Assembly: GCA_964036045.1 (NCBI GenBank)
Contig: OZ038378.1
Span: forward strand, 23,735,935 to 23,799,934
Reading direction: 5' to 3'
Length of the DNA: 64,000 bases
Origin: Eutreptiella sp. 'Long Island Sound 2002'
Lineage: Eukaryota; Euglenozoa; Euglenophyceae; Eutreptiales; Eutreptiaceae
Shown: piece after piece, positions 1 through 10,496 of the stretch
How positions within the stretch are numbered: the stretch's first letter is position 1
How the letters are laid out: the number at the start of each line of letters is the position of its first letter
Program-made: the position numbers and the translations under genes
The notes under the pieces: model-generated
The model's database searches: none
Told to the model about the DNA's origin: nothing
Seen by the model: only the letters and a program-made list of their open reading frames with translations

Positions 1-2
1 AT

Positions 3-851
3 GGTAAGGTCGACAACCAGGCACTACACCAGCGCACAACGCACCTACCAACCCTCCAGATCCCTGACCTCGGCCGAAACCACACACACCTCCAACACAT
101 ACCCCCCGTACCCGAGCCCCATCAGACCCCGGACTGGGTACCAGAGGACGCCCCCTATTCCTCCAACGACAGAGCATACCACTACCCCAACCCCATCCAA
201 CATCTCGCCCGTGTGCTCGGCGACGCAGACAGGCGGGCGCACATGCAGGAGCTCCAGGACAGACTGCAAATCCCCCTCTACCACTCAGCACTGCGCCCAG
301 CAAATGTCCCAGCCCACCTCCAAAAACGACGCATCCAGCTCCTCAGGGAGCAACTACCATTCCTCACCAGGGTCGCCAGATGGCTTGCCCGCAAGCACAT
401 CCACGTCCCCGAGGAACACACCCGTTGCCCGTGCAACCACACCACCCCGGAGGACTGGGAACACTTCAACAAATGCCCCCTCCACACAGGCAGGGACACG
501 CTAGTGGGCTGGTCCCCGGCGGAAACCCTACGACAACACGAAGGATGGCCAGCCCACAGCCACGCACACCAGGCCACTGAACACCTCTTCTGGGATCCGC
601 GGGTCAAAGAAGCCACCATGAGAGGGGCGGTGACACAGGCCCTGCACCGACACCTCACCAAACACACGGAAAGCCCCATGGAGGCAGCAGCGCACCTCCA
701 GCTAGAGGCAGTCCGCAGAGCAGCGGCCCAAATGGTACACCGCAAACACCTCCTGTTAACACACGCGGAGCAACTCACCGACCCCACCGCCAGGGAACAC
801 ATGCAGCGTCTCATCCATTACCATGCCGTGCATGACCCGGACGTCCACTAA
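3..851 (+). CDS. Partial RT ORF: C-terminal end with RVT-type zinc motif (family A)
   Basis: The frame is open from the first base and stops at 849-851, so the 5' part lies outside the window. It starts with GKVDNQALH, which could be the last aspartate motif of an RNase H domain. A long linker follows, then a Cys/His cluster TRCPCNHTTPEDWEHFNKC at about 436-495. That cluster resembles the zinc-binding region found after RT/RNase H in many LINE ORF2 proteins. After the cluster come about 115 residues of helical-looking sequence rich in H, A and R. The stop overlaps the next ORF (ATG at 823) by 29 nt. The family call rests on the zinc motif and on context; RT itself is not in view. Confidence 0.5.
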   Translation, partial: GKVDNQALHQRTTHLPTLQIPDLGRNHTHLQHIPPVPEPHQTPDWVPEDAPYSSNDRAYHYPNPIQHLARVLGDADRRAHMQELQDRLQIPLYHSALRPANVPAHLQKRRIQLLREQLPFLTRVARWLARKHIHVPEEHTRCPCNHTTPEDWEHFNKCPLHTGRDTLVGWSPAETLRQHEGWPAHSHAHQATEHLFWDPRVKEATMRGAVTQALHRHLTKHTESPMEAAAHLQLEAVRRAAAQMVHRKHLLLTHAEQLTDPTAREHMQRLIHYHAVHDPDVH

Positions 852-2367
852 CCCACTCCGCGCCCCGCAGGCGCCCCCCATCTCCATCGGCAGGCCTCCA
901 AGACACCACCACAGCGCCCCGAAGCCCATCTCTCACCAAAGAAGCCACTCGGCACCGCCCAGCACGGCCAAGCCCAACCAGGGCCAACCATACGTCGACG
1001 TAGACGCGCAAGACCCCGGTAACCCATCCAACCCACCCCCCCCGGACCCGGGGCAACCCCCCCCCACACCGGCCACCATCCGCGACCCCGACCTCCTCCG
1101 AGCAACGCTCCAAGGCAGGGCCCCGACCACCCCCCTGGGCTGGTACCGCCTAAACGAGGACTGGACCAAGCTCACCGTCAAAGCCCTCCAGGACCTGACC
1201 ACGCCAGGCAACGGCCTCCACGAGGCCATCGTAGACCTAGTACTCTGGCGAGCCCGCAAACACACCCAGGGCCAGCACGTCTGGATCCCCCCCATCGAGT
1301 GGGGCCAGGCCCTGACACACGACACCGTCATCAACGTCACGCGTAGAGGGACCGTACGCGCCGCCGGCCTCCGCACCCCAGACGACGACCCCCCCCCCCC
1401 ACCTACAGACAGTGACCACCCCCCGCCGGAAGTCTGGGTTACAGTCCTCGAGCGCGGGCACTACTACGTGATAGCCGCTACGGCTACATCCCTCGGCCCG
1501 CAATGGCTCGTCCAAGGGACAGACACCATGCTCGCCCCAGGGACCGCCCCACCGGGGGCAGTAGGGGACCCCACCACCCAGCACAGGGTCCTCAGGGGCG
1601 TTCTCCAGCCGGGGGACAAGCCCCCAGCCCGCGCCCCGGCCCAAATCACCTCAGGGAAGGCGGGCTACCACCTGCGATTGGCCATGCTGTGCCTGACCCA
1701 CTGGATCCAGCGCCGCTGGCTACCCACGGGGACCGTGCCCTGGATTTGGGCCATCCCCACCGCCCACACACAAATCGAGGCGGGCCCGGACACGCGGCCA
1801 AACCACCCCCCCAGACCGCAGCAATCCTCCACCTGCGGGTACCACGCCATCCACAGGGTCCTCAGCCGCGTGGGTCTTAGCCCAAAGCTAGCGTACTCCC
1901 TTCCCACCACTGACCAAGAGGTCCACCAGATACGCAAGCTAGTCTGCGAAATCCTTGCCGCAGCAGCAGAAGACGGCAAGCTTCTCCTCCAAACTGCCCA
2001 GCCTACAACTGGCCACGGAAGCGCGCCGCGGCGAGCGGACACATACACCGACACAACACACCCCACCACACAATCCCCGCCCATGCCCCTCCCCTCTCGC
2101 TGCTCACCCGGAGACCCACACACCCCCACCATCGCGCGCACCCCCGGGCCCCGCGACACGGGCCTCCCCGGCCCGCCCGAACACCAGCACACGCCCGCCA
2201 CACACCCACCCGCCGGACACCCCTCACCACCCCACACACTCGACAACCTGCACACACCCGGCGAGAGAAGCCCCGCGCCCCGCGGCCCGCCCACCCCACC
2301 CAGTGGCCCGCCCACAGCCCCCGCACACACCCCAGAAGACCCAGGCCCACCCCCCCCCGGCCCCTGA
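823..2367 (+). CDS. ORF with Ulp1 (C48)-like cysteine protease signature (family A)
   Basis: This ORF encodes 514 aa. Residues 1-90 are Pro/His-rich. Then comes LHEAIVDLVLWRARKHTQGQ, which resembles the substrate-cleft helix that opens Ulp1 proteases. Next are a histidine in RGHYYVIAA (about 1455-1480), an aspartate in VQGTDTM (about 1517-1530), and QQSSTCGYHAIHRVL (about 1816-1860). The order His, Asp, Gln, Cys is that of C48 cysteine proteases, where the usual form is HWxL...D...Q...CG. The Asp-to-Cys spacing is longer than in Ulp1. After about residue 400 the sequence becomes Pro/Thr-rich low complexity. The start at 823 overlaps the upstream ORF and may not be the real one. Protease activity is inferred from motifs only. 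Confidence 0.4.
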   Translation: MPCMTRTSTNPLRAPQAPPISIGRPPRHHHSAPKPISHQRSHSAPPSTAKPNQGQPYVDVDAQDPGNPSNPPPPDPGQPPPTPATIRDPDLLRATLQGRAPTTPLGWYRLNEDWTKLTVKALQDLTTPGNGLHEAIVDLVLWRARKHTQGQHVWIPPIEWGQALTHDTVINVTRRGTVRAAGLRTPDDDPPPPPTDSDHPPPEVWVTVLERGHYYVIAATATSLGPQWLVQGTDTMLAPGTAPPGAVGDPTTQHRVLRGVLQPGDKPPARAPAQITSGKAGYHLRLAMLCLTHWIQRRWLPTGTVPWIWAIPTAHTQIEAGPDTRPNHPPRPQQSSTCGYHAIHRVLSRVGLSPKLAYSLPTTDQEVHQIRKLVCEILAAAAEDGKLLLQTAQPTTGHGSAPRRADTYTDTTHPTTQSPPMPLPSRCSPGDPHTPTIARTPGPRDTGLPGPPEHQHTPATHPPAGHPSPPHTLDNLHTPGERSPAPRGPPTPPSGPPTAPAHTPEDPGPPPPGP

Positions 2368-3004
2368 TTGCAGCCCACGCGAACTGTTCCCCCCCGCGGA
2401 CGCCAACCCACACAACCTCACACATTGCAGGACCCCGGCCCAGCCAAGCCCAGAAGGAGAAGGCCACAGCCCCGCACCTCCCTTCCCCGCCGCTGCCGAA
2501 CAGATCGGCCCGCCGGGCCGCCAGGTCACGACCGGGCCCCCCCAGCGGCCCGCCCCCAACCTACAGCCCGAGGACATGCCCTCCATCCTCCCTGCCGTAG
2601 CCGCAGCAGAAGCCGCAGCCGACAAGCCCGCCCGCATCACAGCCCAACCTGCGTCCACCACTTCCTCCTCATCCTCAGCCTCATCCACCTCCTCGACCTC
2701 ATCCTCCAACCCCCCCCTCTCCGCCGCCCTCATCCTCAAGGCCACGGCAAAAGCCAAAGCCGCGGCCGCACGCACCGACCCCCCGACCCCCACACAGGCG
2801 ACTCAGGCACCCCGGCAACGCACCGGGAAGACCCCCGACCCAACATCGGCGCCCTCACACCTCCGGACAGAGGTCCTCCTCAACCTGGAACCGGATTGCA
2901 ACCCCAAACCCGACCCCAAACCGAAACTGGCGCCCAAGCGAGCACACACAACACCACAAACGCAACGACACAAACCCAACCGACGGCGCCCTAATCAAGA
3001 CTGA
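1955..3004 (+). other. Proline/serine-rich open frame, probably compositional
   Basis: A second frame of 349 codons overlaps the end of the protease-like ORF and runs to 3004. It is Pro/Thr/Ala-rich, with a Ser/Thr run at about 2650-2715. No domain is visible. C-rich DNA with few stops gives such frames by chance. It could be a frameshifted extension of the upstream protein, but nothing in the sequence decides this. Confidence 0.2.
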
Positions 3005-3012
3005 ATATTGGG

Positions 3013-4137
3013 ACCGAGCTGGTGGGGGAGGGAACATCAGCTATGACTGGTGAGGGACATCAAGAATGATTCACACATTGATGGCTCTTGACAAAGTCTT
3101 GCAAGTGAACCGCATCACCACGAGGCCCACTTTCAAGGCTCTTTGGACTTCTGAGGGGCCAATGTTCCCCAAAATGGGCTCAAAACGGGCTCATTTCACC
3201 AGTTTGTGCACCCAAATGGTCTAGGATGAGGTTTGGAAAAACACGTTTTTGACCCATTTTTGACCGATTTTTGGTCCCAAAACAGCCCATTTTCAAGGCA
3301 TTTTGGGATTTTCGGAGGACCAAAATGGGCCACCACAAGCTCCAAACGGTCCAAAAACACTTGTTTCAGCGTCGCATATGGTCTACGATCATTTTTGAGA
3401 AAAGTCATCCTTTTGCCCCTACTGGACCCTGTTGACCCATTTGGGCACCCACCTGTTTGGGCTTGAGCTTGCAGCTTGCTGCAGCCTAGTGGGCCTAAGT
3501 ATTGGGGTCTAGGCGTCCATTGGGGCAATTCTGAGGGGTGGAAACCACAAAAAGTAGGGGGTTGCGGCTGGAGTAGGTGCCCTCGGAATCGCATTTTGAG
3601 CCATGTAGCCAAACATATGGCCTATTCTTGGTTTGTGGCTGTCGGTATTTGGAACTTCTGGGGGCCTTTTTGGGCCGTTTCCGGGACATATCATGGAGTT
3701 AGAGGGCCGCAAAGAGCCCGTGGATACAGGGAAGTCAAGACGCACATGCAGTGTACCCACCGTTTCCCTTTGTTTGGCCGTTTTGAGTAGGTTCCAGGTC
3801 TTTTTTGGCCCAAAAATGGCTATTTTTGGCCCTAAACTGCAATTTTTGAAACTGAGGTCCGCCACTTGCGAGTCCTGTTCCCGGCCGCCACCGTTGATTT
3901 TTCTGCTCAAACCTTGTGTGATTGTACTTCACACCCATGGGTATCATGCACCCAAATTCCAACCAAATCCAAAGCACCACGAAGGAGTTCTGATTTTTAC
4001 CCATTTCGCGCGTGCTGCTTGCTTGCTTGCTGCTGCTGCTTGCTTCCTGCTGCTGCTGCTGCTGCTGCTAAACCTGGTAGGTCTACCCTAGACACTAAAA
4101 AGGGTTATAAAACCAAGACTGGTTCCACCAGCTCGGT
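3013..4137. mobile_element. Candidate insert with short terminal inverted repeats
   Basis: The 1.1-kb segment differs sharply from its flanks: it is AT-richer and full of blocks of the type TTTTGGTCCCAAAA and GGCCCAAAAATGG. ACCGAGCTGGTGG at 3013-3025 is exactly repeated in inverse at 4125-4137. On both sides C-rich family A sequence continues. No clear target duplication is seen, and no transposase ORF is supported. This could be a non-autonomous TIR element or simply a diverged spacer. Confidence 0.35.
4015..4069. repeat. Microsatellite, TTGC and CTG units
   Basis: Runs of TTGC pass into about ten CTG/CTGCTT units inside the AT-richer insert. Confidence 0.85.
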
Positions 4138-4402
4138 GACCCAAACCCTAACCCAAGCCAGGACCCCCCACCCACCACAACCCACGCCCCCCTCCCACCG
4201 GCATGCACCACCACCGCAGAGGCGGCCACCCAACACGACCCCGTCCAAACCCTCGTCAACATCCCCGTCACCAAGCGCCCCGTCATCCATCCCCCACCAA
4301 CCACCACCACCGCCGGCCAAACCGACCCAGGGACGTCAGACCCCTCAACCACCGTCACCGTTAAGCCCGGCCCCCGACCCGCCCCCCCTGCCCACCACAT
4401 AG

Positions 4403-5983
4403 TGCAGCCCAAGGGGCTGCGCACGATGCCCGACCCCCCACCCCCACAAGGGGGACCGGAATACCCACAAGGGGTCCAAGGGCCATACCCGCAACACCAA
4501 ACCCACCACTACCAACGCCACCACCACCAGCGGCCCCACCACCACCACCACCAACACCACCCCCACCACTACCACTGCCCACCACCCTACCCCACCGGGC
4601 CACAGCCCCCCGTGCACGAACAGCACCAGCGAATGGGATGGCAGCCACCGAGCGCTCCACCCGCATACCCCACCTACCACCAGGGGCCACCCCCCCCCGT
4701 ACCAGCCACCCCCCCCGTACCAGGAACCGTATCCCCCCGGCCACCACGTCCACGCCGAAGGGGCCCCCTGGGCCCAACCCCGCCAAGGACAGTCACTGGA
4801 CCCATACCACCAGCCGCTGCCGCCACCACACCCCTACGTGGCGGATCCATGGACGACGGGGGACCTCCCCCCCCCCCCCCAGTACCAGGCGGCACCAGGC
4901 GAGGCCCCCCAGGACCCGCTGACGCCTCCCGACTGGCTCGACCCGAGCGATGAGGCCCGGTCCCGCAAACGGCGGCACTCCCGCTCCCCCCCCGCACGGC
5001 ACACTTGCCCCCGGCGCCCACACTCCCCACACCGCCACCGCGCCTGAACCACCCACTCGCGCCGCTCCCGCTCCCCCAGGTGCCACCACGACCCCCCGGG
5101 AACCCGCTCCCGCCGCTTCGGCTCCCCCGGGCGCCACCAAGAGCGCCACCGCCACCCCATGTCCACCTCCCCCTCCCCCCTCCGGCCGTACACGACCCCC
5201 ACCCCCAGCCCCCGCCACCACCGCTCCCGCTCCCCCCCGCGCCGCCAGGCACGCCACCGCCGCCCCACGTCCACCTCCCCCTCCGCCCACAGGCCCCGCC
5301 GGGCTCCCCGTTCCCCCCGCCGCCCCTACCCATCCACCACCCCCAGCCCCCACCACCACCACTCCCGCTCCCCCAGACGCCACCAAGCGCGCCACCGCTG
5401 CCCCATGTCCACCTCCCCCTCCCGTTCCCCCCTCCGCCCGTACCCGTCCTCCACCCCGAGCCCCCGCCACCGCCGCTCCCACTCCCCCAGGCACCGCCAC
5501 CCCCACCACCACCACAGGTCCACGTCCACCCCCCGCCGCTCCTGGACCCTGGGCACAGACCCCTCCCCCCCCCAGGCCCCCGCCCACCTTGCCTGGTGGT
5601 CTGCCCCCGCCTTGCAGGAGCTCCGCCGCTGGGTGAAGTGGGCCGGGGGAGCGGGAAGGCAAGATCGGGTGCACATGGTGCATACCTTCGAGGAGATGCG
5701 CACCCGCACCCCCTCCGACCCCAACGAGGCCGCCCCGGAGGCGATCATGCCGCAAGCGGCATGGGAGGCCCTCCTCCGCGATGCGGTCCAGGGCCTCCGC
5801 CCCCCCTACACCCCGAAAGCCCTCCGCCAATGGCTCCAGGCCACCCACCCCCAGGCCTGGGCCATCGGCGCCCCCTCCCCACCCCGCCACCGCCACACCA
5901 GGAAGGGGAAGGACAAAGGCAAGGGGAGGGCAAGGGACACCAAGGGGCACTCAGGCAAGAGGGCACGGAGTGGCCCCAAGTGA
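4403..5983 (+). pseudogene. Arg/Ser/His/Pro-rich ORF with conserved-looking C-terminal segment (family A)
   Basis: One frame stays open from 4403 to the stop at 5981-5983 except for a TGA at 5045-5047. Its N-terminal half is Pro/His-rich. The middle is full of SRSP and RRHSRSP-type dipeptides like an RS domain. The last about 130 residues (from about 5590) are not low complexity: LQELRRWVKWAGG, then MRTRTPSDPNEAAPE, then WEALLRDAVQGL, then a basic tail KGKDKGKGRARD. The same plan, an Arg/Ser-rich body followed by a short Trp-containing domain and a basic tail, is seen in ORF4 of family B. The start codon is unclear. The function is unknown; nucleic-acid binding is a guess from the RS and basic composition. 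Confidence 0.35.
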
Positions 5984-7280
5984 GGGCAGGCCCCCATAGG
6001 GACAGGGCGCTGGAAGAGACACCACATGGGGGCAGGAAACGACCCAAGAACCAGGAAGGGGCAGGAGCGGGGACCAAGGCACGGAGGAAAAGGGCACCAT
6101 GGCAAACGCCACGACCCACACCCAGGAAGGGCATACCACGACGGGGGGACCAGCGCCGCCCCACCCCCACCGAACGCCGCACGACTCCCGGGGGCACACC
6201 CCCCAACACGCACCGCCGAAGCAAGCATCAGACGCCGTACGGATCACACCAGTGCACATCCACCAGCCACCGGAAACCACACGGGGAATGGAGGGCACAC
6301 CTACATGGGGAGAACGGGCCACAGCCACAGAGGAAGCCGCAGGGAACGCCGCCGCACGGCGCACCACCACGCCCTCACCGGCAGACGACGACCCCGGCCG
6401 CCACAAGGGCCACCTCACAGGCACCGGAAGAGGACAGAGGCACGGCCACAGCAACCGGGGCTAGGGACCTGGACCCCCAGAGGACACGGGACCAAGGCAT
6501 ATGCCCCCGGGGAGGGCAACCCCACGGACGCCTACCCGACCCACCAGCCCGAGCGGCACACCCAAGCCCCCACAGCACGGACCCAGCGAGACACCCACAC
6601 CTAACCGCACCCCCCAGCCACCAGCCAGCAGGCCGAAACTTAAGCCCAACCACGAACACCACAAACAGCCGGCAAAAGAGGGACAACACCACAAACCGTG
6701 CCAAAACACACCCACCCAAGACCCCAACCAGGACTGGCGGGGTTAACAAAACCCACACCCAACCGCAACCCGGACCCAAACACAAACGCCGCACAACAGT
6801 AGGAAACCCAGTGCCCACAGCCCGGGCACTGAGGCAGCCCGTGCCATGCAGGTGAACCGGCCAAACGAGATCCGGAGACCGGGTTTAAGGCTGCATCCTA
6901 AGGCCTGCGCTGCTTTGGGACTCGAGGCGGAGCGTGCGACACCCAAGCGCCTCGGAACCCTACTACCAAGAACGTGCATGCATGCCTTGGGAACGGGATA
7001 CACCAGGAAGTCCGGTGAACCTCTAGGGTTCCGCCCAAAGCAGGGGACGTGCGCAAGCACGGGGGCACACCCTCCTGGCGTGACAAGCACGTCACGCCAG
7101 CCGCGATCAGCCCTCCCGCTGTTGCCCGGGGCCGCTTTGTTGCGGGCCAACAGTCAGGTCTAGCGGGATGTAAGCCGCCTCCCCTCTTCACGCGCGGAGC
7201 CTCTTCCTGTTCGTCACAGGGGCATCGCCAGGGGGAACCAAGGGGCGCCTCTCCACGACCGAGTGCACCTACCTACCCTA
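5984..7280. other. No gene supported; probable 3' region of family A and spacer
   Basis: Bases 5984-6850 are C-rich with long stop-poor frames whose translations are only Pro/His/Arg/Thr-rich. From 6850 to 7280 the composition becomes ordinary and contains no convincing ORF, repeat or tail. The junction with the minus-strand family B copy is at about 7281, where ORF2 sequence stops abruptly next to a GGTAGGTAGGG-like stretch. Confidence 0.4.
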
Positions 7281-8043
7281 CCTACCTCGTGGAAGGCGGC
7301 GATGAGGTCGTCCCACGCCGGGCGGGGGTGCCCCTGGGGGAGGGTTGCCATGTACACGTGGCGCCCGGTGAGGTGGGGCGCCAGCGTATCCATTGGCACC
7401 CGTTTGCCGCGTCCCGGTGGAGGAGGGCCAGTAGGGTGCCGTCCGCGACTGCCTCCCATCCCACTCGCAGCCCTTCGCAGCCGTTCAGCTCCTGGCGCAG
7501 CGCGGCTGCAGGGTCGATGGGGAGCATGAGGAGCAAGGGCCCCTGGGTGTCGCCCAGCCGGGACAGGGCGTCATCGTATACGTGCCCCCCAGTTTTGAAG
7601 TGCGCCACGGCGAGCTGGGCGGCCCCGTCCTCTGGGGGGTGCCATCGGATGGTGGCCGTGGCGTGTCCCCATTTGCGTATCTCCGTAGCCCGCAGTACGT
7701 TGGCGGCGTGAAGGACGATGCGGGGGGGGACGGGCGTCCTGACGAGTGAGGACATGTCCCCAGTCCATCCTGTTTGCGGCCCCGGGGCCGCTTGCAGCCA
7801 TTCCCCCGTTGCCGCGTCCCACGGGTGGTCAGGTCCCGCCCCGCGGATCACGGTGGGTCTCGGCCGGGTGTCCGGCCCCCATCCCTCGAGCGGGATGGCG
7901 GCGTATTGTTGCGCAGGGTTCTCCGGGGCGCGCGTGGCAGCACACCACCAGCTCCACTCGCGCGCCCACTCCTCACCCACTATGCGTGCCTCCCACGCAG
8001 TCATGGAGCCGCGCCCGATGATCCAAGGCGGGAAGAGGGCGTC
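7281..8043 (-). pseudogene. Family B ORF2, C-terminal extension, distal to the insertion, truncated
   Basis: After the insertion the ORF2 frame resumes with DALFPPWIIGRGSM at about 8043 and reads to about 7281, where homology ends inside the region equivalent to AAFHDHG of the plus copy. At about 7836 this copy keeps GCGGGACCTG, whereas the plus copy has lost one base there. It therefore shows the ancestral frame (GAGPDHPWDAATGEW). Indels near the end switch the frame again (GCQWIRWRP versus GCQLDALTP). The extension belongs to no family I recognise. Confidence 0.7.
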
Positions 8044-8213
8044 TGTAAGGACAGGGCCGAGCGAGGGTAGGACTGAGGAAGCGAGTGAGAGAGCCAGGGC
8101 GAGGTAAGGAAAGGAGGGACTGTACGTGAGACTGAGTGGGAGAGAGAGCGACCGAGAGAGAAGCCTGAGAGCGAGAACAGAGAGAAAACGCACGCGCACA
8201 GAGAAAAGAGCAC
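8044..8213 (+). repeat. Left terminal inverted repeat (170 bp)
   Basis: It begins TGTAAGGACAGGGCCGAGCG and pairs in inverse with 10497-10666. The repeat is purine-rich (GAGAGAGAGCGA). The match stops at AAAAGAGCAC; beyond this the two sides differ. Confidence 0.9.
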
Positions 8214-8235
8214 ATCCAGGAGTGTTAAAAAAAAA

Positions 8236-8353
8236 GGCTTGTAAGTGTTTCGGGGCGTTGATGAAGTTCCCTTTCTTATCATTATCTTCTGATTTCTGAA
8301 AATATGTCCTCATTATTGATATTGTCCACTGGAAAACCATCGAAGTTGAGCTG
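8236..8353 (+). repeat. 118-bp direct repeat, copy 1
   Basis: It starts GGCTTGTAAGTGTTTC and ends GAAGTTGAGCTG, and recurs at 10155-10272 in the same orientation with only a few differences. The pair brackets the integrase/chromodomain gene, so it could be remnants of direct terminal repeats of a nested element. Confidence 0.85.
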
Positions 8354-8698
8354 ATTCTGAGGGGGATTCCAACACAATCCACAGATGAGCAGCGAGTCGA
8401 CACAAGTAAGAACACCATCATCCCCACTTGGTCCTAATAAGCCCCTTGACAGCGGTCGATTGGAAAACAAACCAACAGTCTCAATGTAAGAGCTGATTGA
8501 AATAACATTCCCAGCAGATCCGTCAAACACATGAACTGCATCAGACTTAGTCATGTCCCAGAATCTCTGAAATGAGCACTAACTCGAACGAGTCCCTCCC
8601 AAGGCGAGTAGAGGGGCACAGTCGACAGCAAAACACGAGAGTGTCGTCGTGGTTGAGGATAAAGGCCTTTCGGAGCTTCCGATGGGGATCATCTACAA

Positions 8699-8765
8699 TG
8701 AAGCACATGATTCACATGATGACCATGATGAGAATGATGGACATGATGACCAGGATGATCCCAGA
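8699..8765. repeat. CATGATGA-type simple repeat
   Basis: Degenerate CATGATGA/GGATGATG units lie inside the TIR element, in otherwise unassigned sequence. Confidence 0.6.
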
Positions 8766-8884
8766 ATGTCCCATCATCTGTTCATCGAGCCACATAGACG
8801 ATGCGCCAGGACTGTTTCGTCTCAATGCCAAGGGTCTATGTAGACCGTAAACCTTTTCGAAAGTTTCGGCGATTTAAATTCTGA

Positions 8885-9988
8885 TCAGATCTTGTCTCGA
8901 ATGGATTCTGCCACGATTGGAACTTCTTCTTGTGCTTGTAAGTCTTCCTGGGTGACACAATCTTTGATCAGCGAGAGCTCACGGTCAATCTCAGGGTGCT
9001 TCTTCAGAAACTTGATGAAAGTGTCCGTATACCCATGGATAAAGCTTGAAGCTGGCTCCCATTTGTCTTCTTCTCGACCGAATCCTTTCCATCTGCACAG
9101 AAAGTACCACTTGTTTCGAGCATTTTTCTTGCAATCAAGGATGTTCTCCAACCCAAAACTGCTGGTGACGATCTTCCTGTCGCTCAGGTACTTCGAAGTC
9201 CAATGGAGAGGCTTGACCTTTCCTTTGGGGCAGGGTACTTCGGCCTTCAAACGGTCCCGATGTACTTCTTGATGTCTGCCCGGTTCAACCTCAAGGTTGA
9301 ATGTAGTCTCACTTAGTTGACCACTGACTTGGAATGGGCCTTTCCACAAAGGTAACAATTTGTTGTCATCCTTCAGGGTCTCGTCTGACTTAGGAAGCCA
9401 AACTTGCTGGCCTTTCTCGAAGGGTTTTCCTTGTGTTCTCGAGTGATTTTGGGATTTCAACCAATCTGCTTGACTCTCCACTTTGGCTTGGATCCACTTG
9501 GACTCTAAATCCTTGATCCTCTCAAACTATTGTGAGGCGTCGTAGCACTGCCTTGGATGATACATCACTGGTCCTGGACCCATCTTCTCACGACCAAAAA
9601 CAAGCTCATTCGGACTTAATCCAGTGTAGTTCTTGGTCCGATGGTATCTCCTCAAGACACAATAAATTGTCTCCAACCAATTGTAGTCTTTTTCAGTCGC
9701 CAGGAATTTTCTCAGAATGTTGATAAGAATTCTTCCAGCGCGTTCAGCAGGGAGGGCTTGATGGTCGTAGACTCGGGCACGAAGATGATTAACTCCCAAT
9801 AGAGCACACATGTTCTCCCACCAAGTCCCAATGAACTCCTTCCCACTGTCCGTCAGAATTTCACTGGGAACGTCCCAATTACTCATCCACTGACTTGCAG
9901 TCCACTTGGCAGCCATTTCCGAGGTGAGATGCTTCGTGTTGCAAGGGAGGACCTGGATGTACATCTGTACATCTATACATCTGTACAT
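8885..9988 (-). pseudogene. Ty3/gypsy-type integrase fragment with chromodomain
   Basis: One minus-strand frame reads 9988 to 8885 with a single in-frame stop at 9527-9529. It holds the second half of an integrase core: ILTDSGKEFIGTWWEN carries the second catalytic Asp, and ERAGRILINILRKFL the Glu. LSPNELVFGREKM follows. After the stop come the linker DKLLPLWKGPFQV-like segment and a chromodomain with YFLCRWKGFGREEDKWEP at about 9120-9060, then HPEID. The zinc-binding N-terminus and first catalytic Asp are missing. Upstream the frame runs into a TACATCTG microsatellite (9960-9994). This is a chromovirus-class integrase, inactive as it stands. Confidence 0.75.
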
Positions 9989-9994
9989 CTGTAC
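9960..9994. repeat. TACATCTG microsatellite
   Basis: About four TACATCTG/TACATCTA units stand at the point where the integrase homology breaks off. Confidence 0.8.
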
Positions 9995-10154
9995 AAAAGC
10001 AAAGATGCAATGGACTCCTGCAGAGCTCGCACCAAACGAGAGTTCAAGTGCACTGGAATCAAAGAATCAAAGGTCTCTTCTTGACTTTGTTCGAAGGTGT
10101 CATTGGTCGCACTGAGGCAAGAAGGTCGCTGAGTGACGCCTTGTAAGCTGAGTT

Positions 10155-10272
10155 GGCTTGTAAGTGTTTCGAGGCGTTGATGAAGTTCCCTTTCTTATTA
10201 TTATCTTCTGATTTCTGAAAATATGTCCTCATTATTGATATTGTCCACTGGAAAACCATCGAAGTTGAGCTG
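10155..10272 (+). repeat. 118-bp direct repeat, copy 2
   Basis: This is the second member of the direct repeat pair; see 8236-8353. It differs mainly by single substitutions (CGGGGCG to CGAGGCG, ATCATT to ATTATT). Confidence 0.85.
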
Positions 10273-10496
10273 GTATGGCAAGGCAAGAAGAACAGACACG
10301 AGAACTCAACACATACATGGCGTACTTGAAGTCGTGCACCGGTCCAGAGTTCCAGAGCCAACTCAGGCTCTTACATGCCCCTACATAACATGCAGGCATA
10401 ACATGTACAATTGTACATACACTGGACCTATATTTACATAATCATTGAGCGCAAAAATTATTGTTCTGGAGCATGATTTCTCTGCTGCCCGTGCGC

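Larger units (their letters stand above)
1..6850 (+). mobile_element. Non-LTR retrotransposon, family A, 3' portion
   Basis: This is the downstream part of a non-LTR element that starts outside the window. It carries the end of a reverse-transcriptase ORF with an RVT-type zinc motif (3-851), an overlapping ORF with cysteine-protease-like motifs (823-2367), proline-rich frames, and an Arg/Ser/His/Pro-rich ORF with a globular C-terminal segment (4403-5983). The kinds of domain match family B, the 20-kb element further right, but I saw no obvious nucleotide similarity. The right boundary is uncertain: GC-rich, C-rich sequence continues to about 6850 and then changes character. A 1.1-kb insert at 3013-4137 splits it. 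The family assignment is inferred from ORF content. Confidence 0.55.

Noticed and set aside
3160-3300. Dinoflagellate spliced-leader-like sequence near AAAATGGGCTCAAAACGG
   Set aside because: The resemblance to the leader is partial and occurs among many similar TTTTGG/CCAAAA blocks. It is not enough to assign the organism.
5005-6855. 616-codon ORF in family A
   Set aside because: It is Pro/Arg/Thr-rich throughout, and the only non-repetitive protein-like segment of this region lies in another frame (ending 5983).
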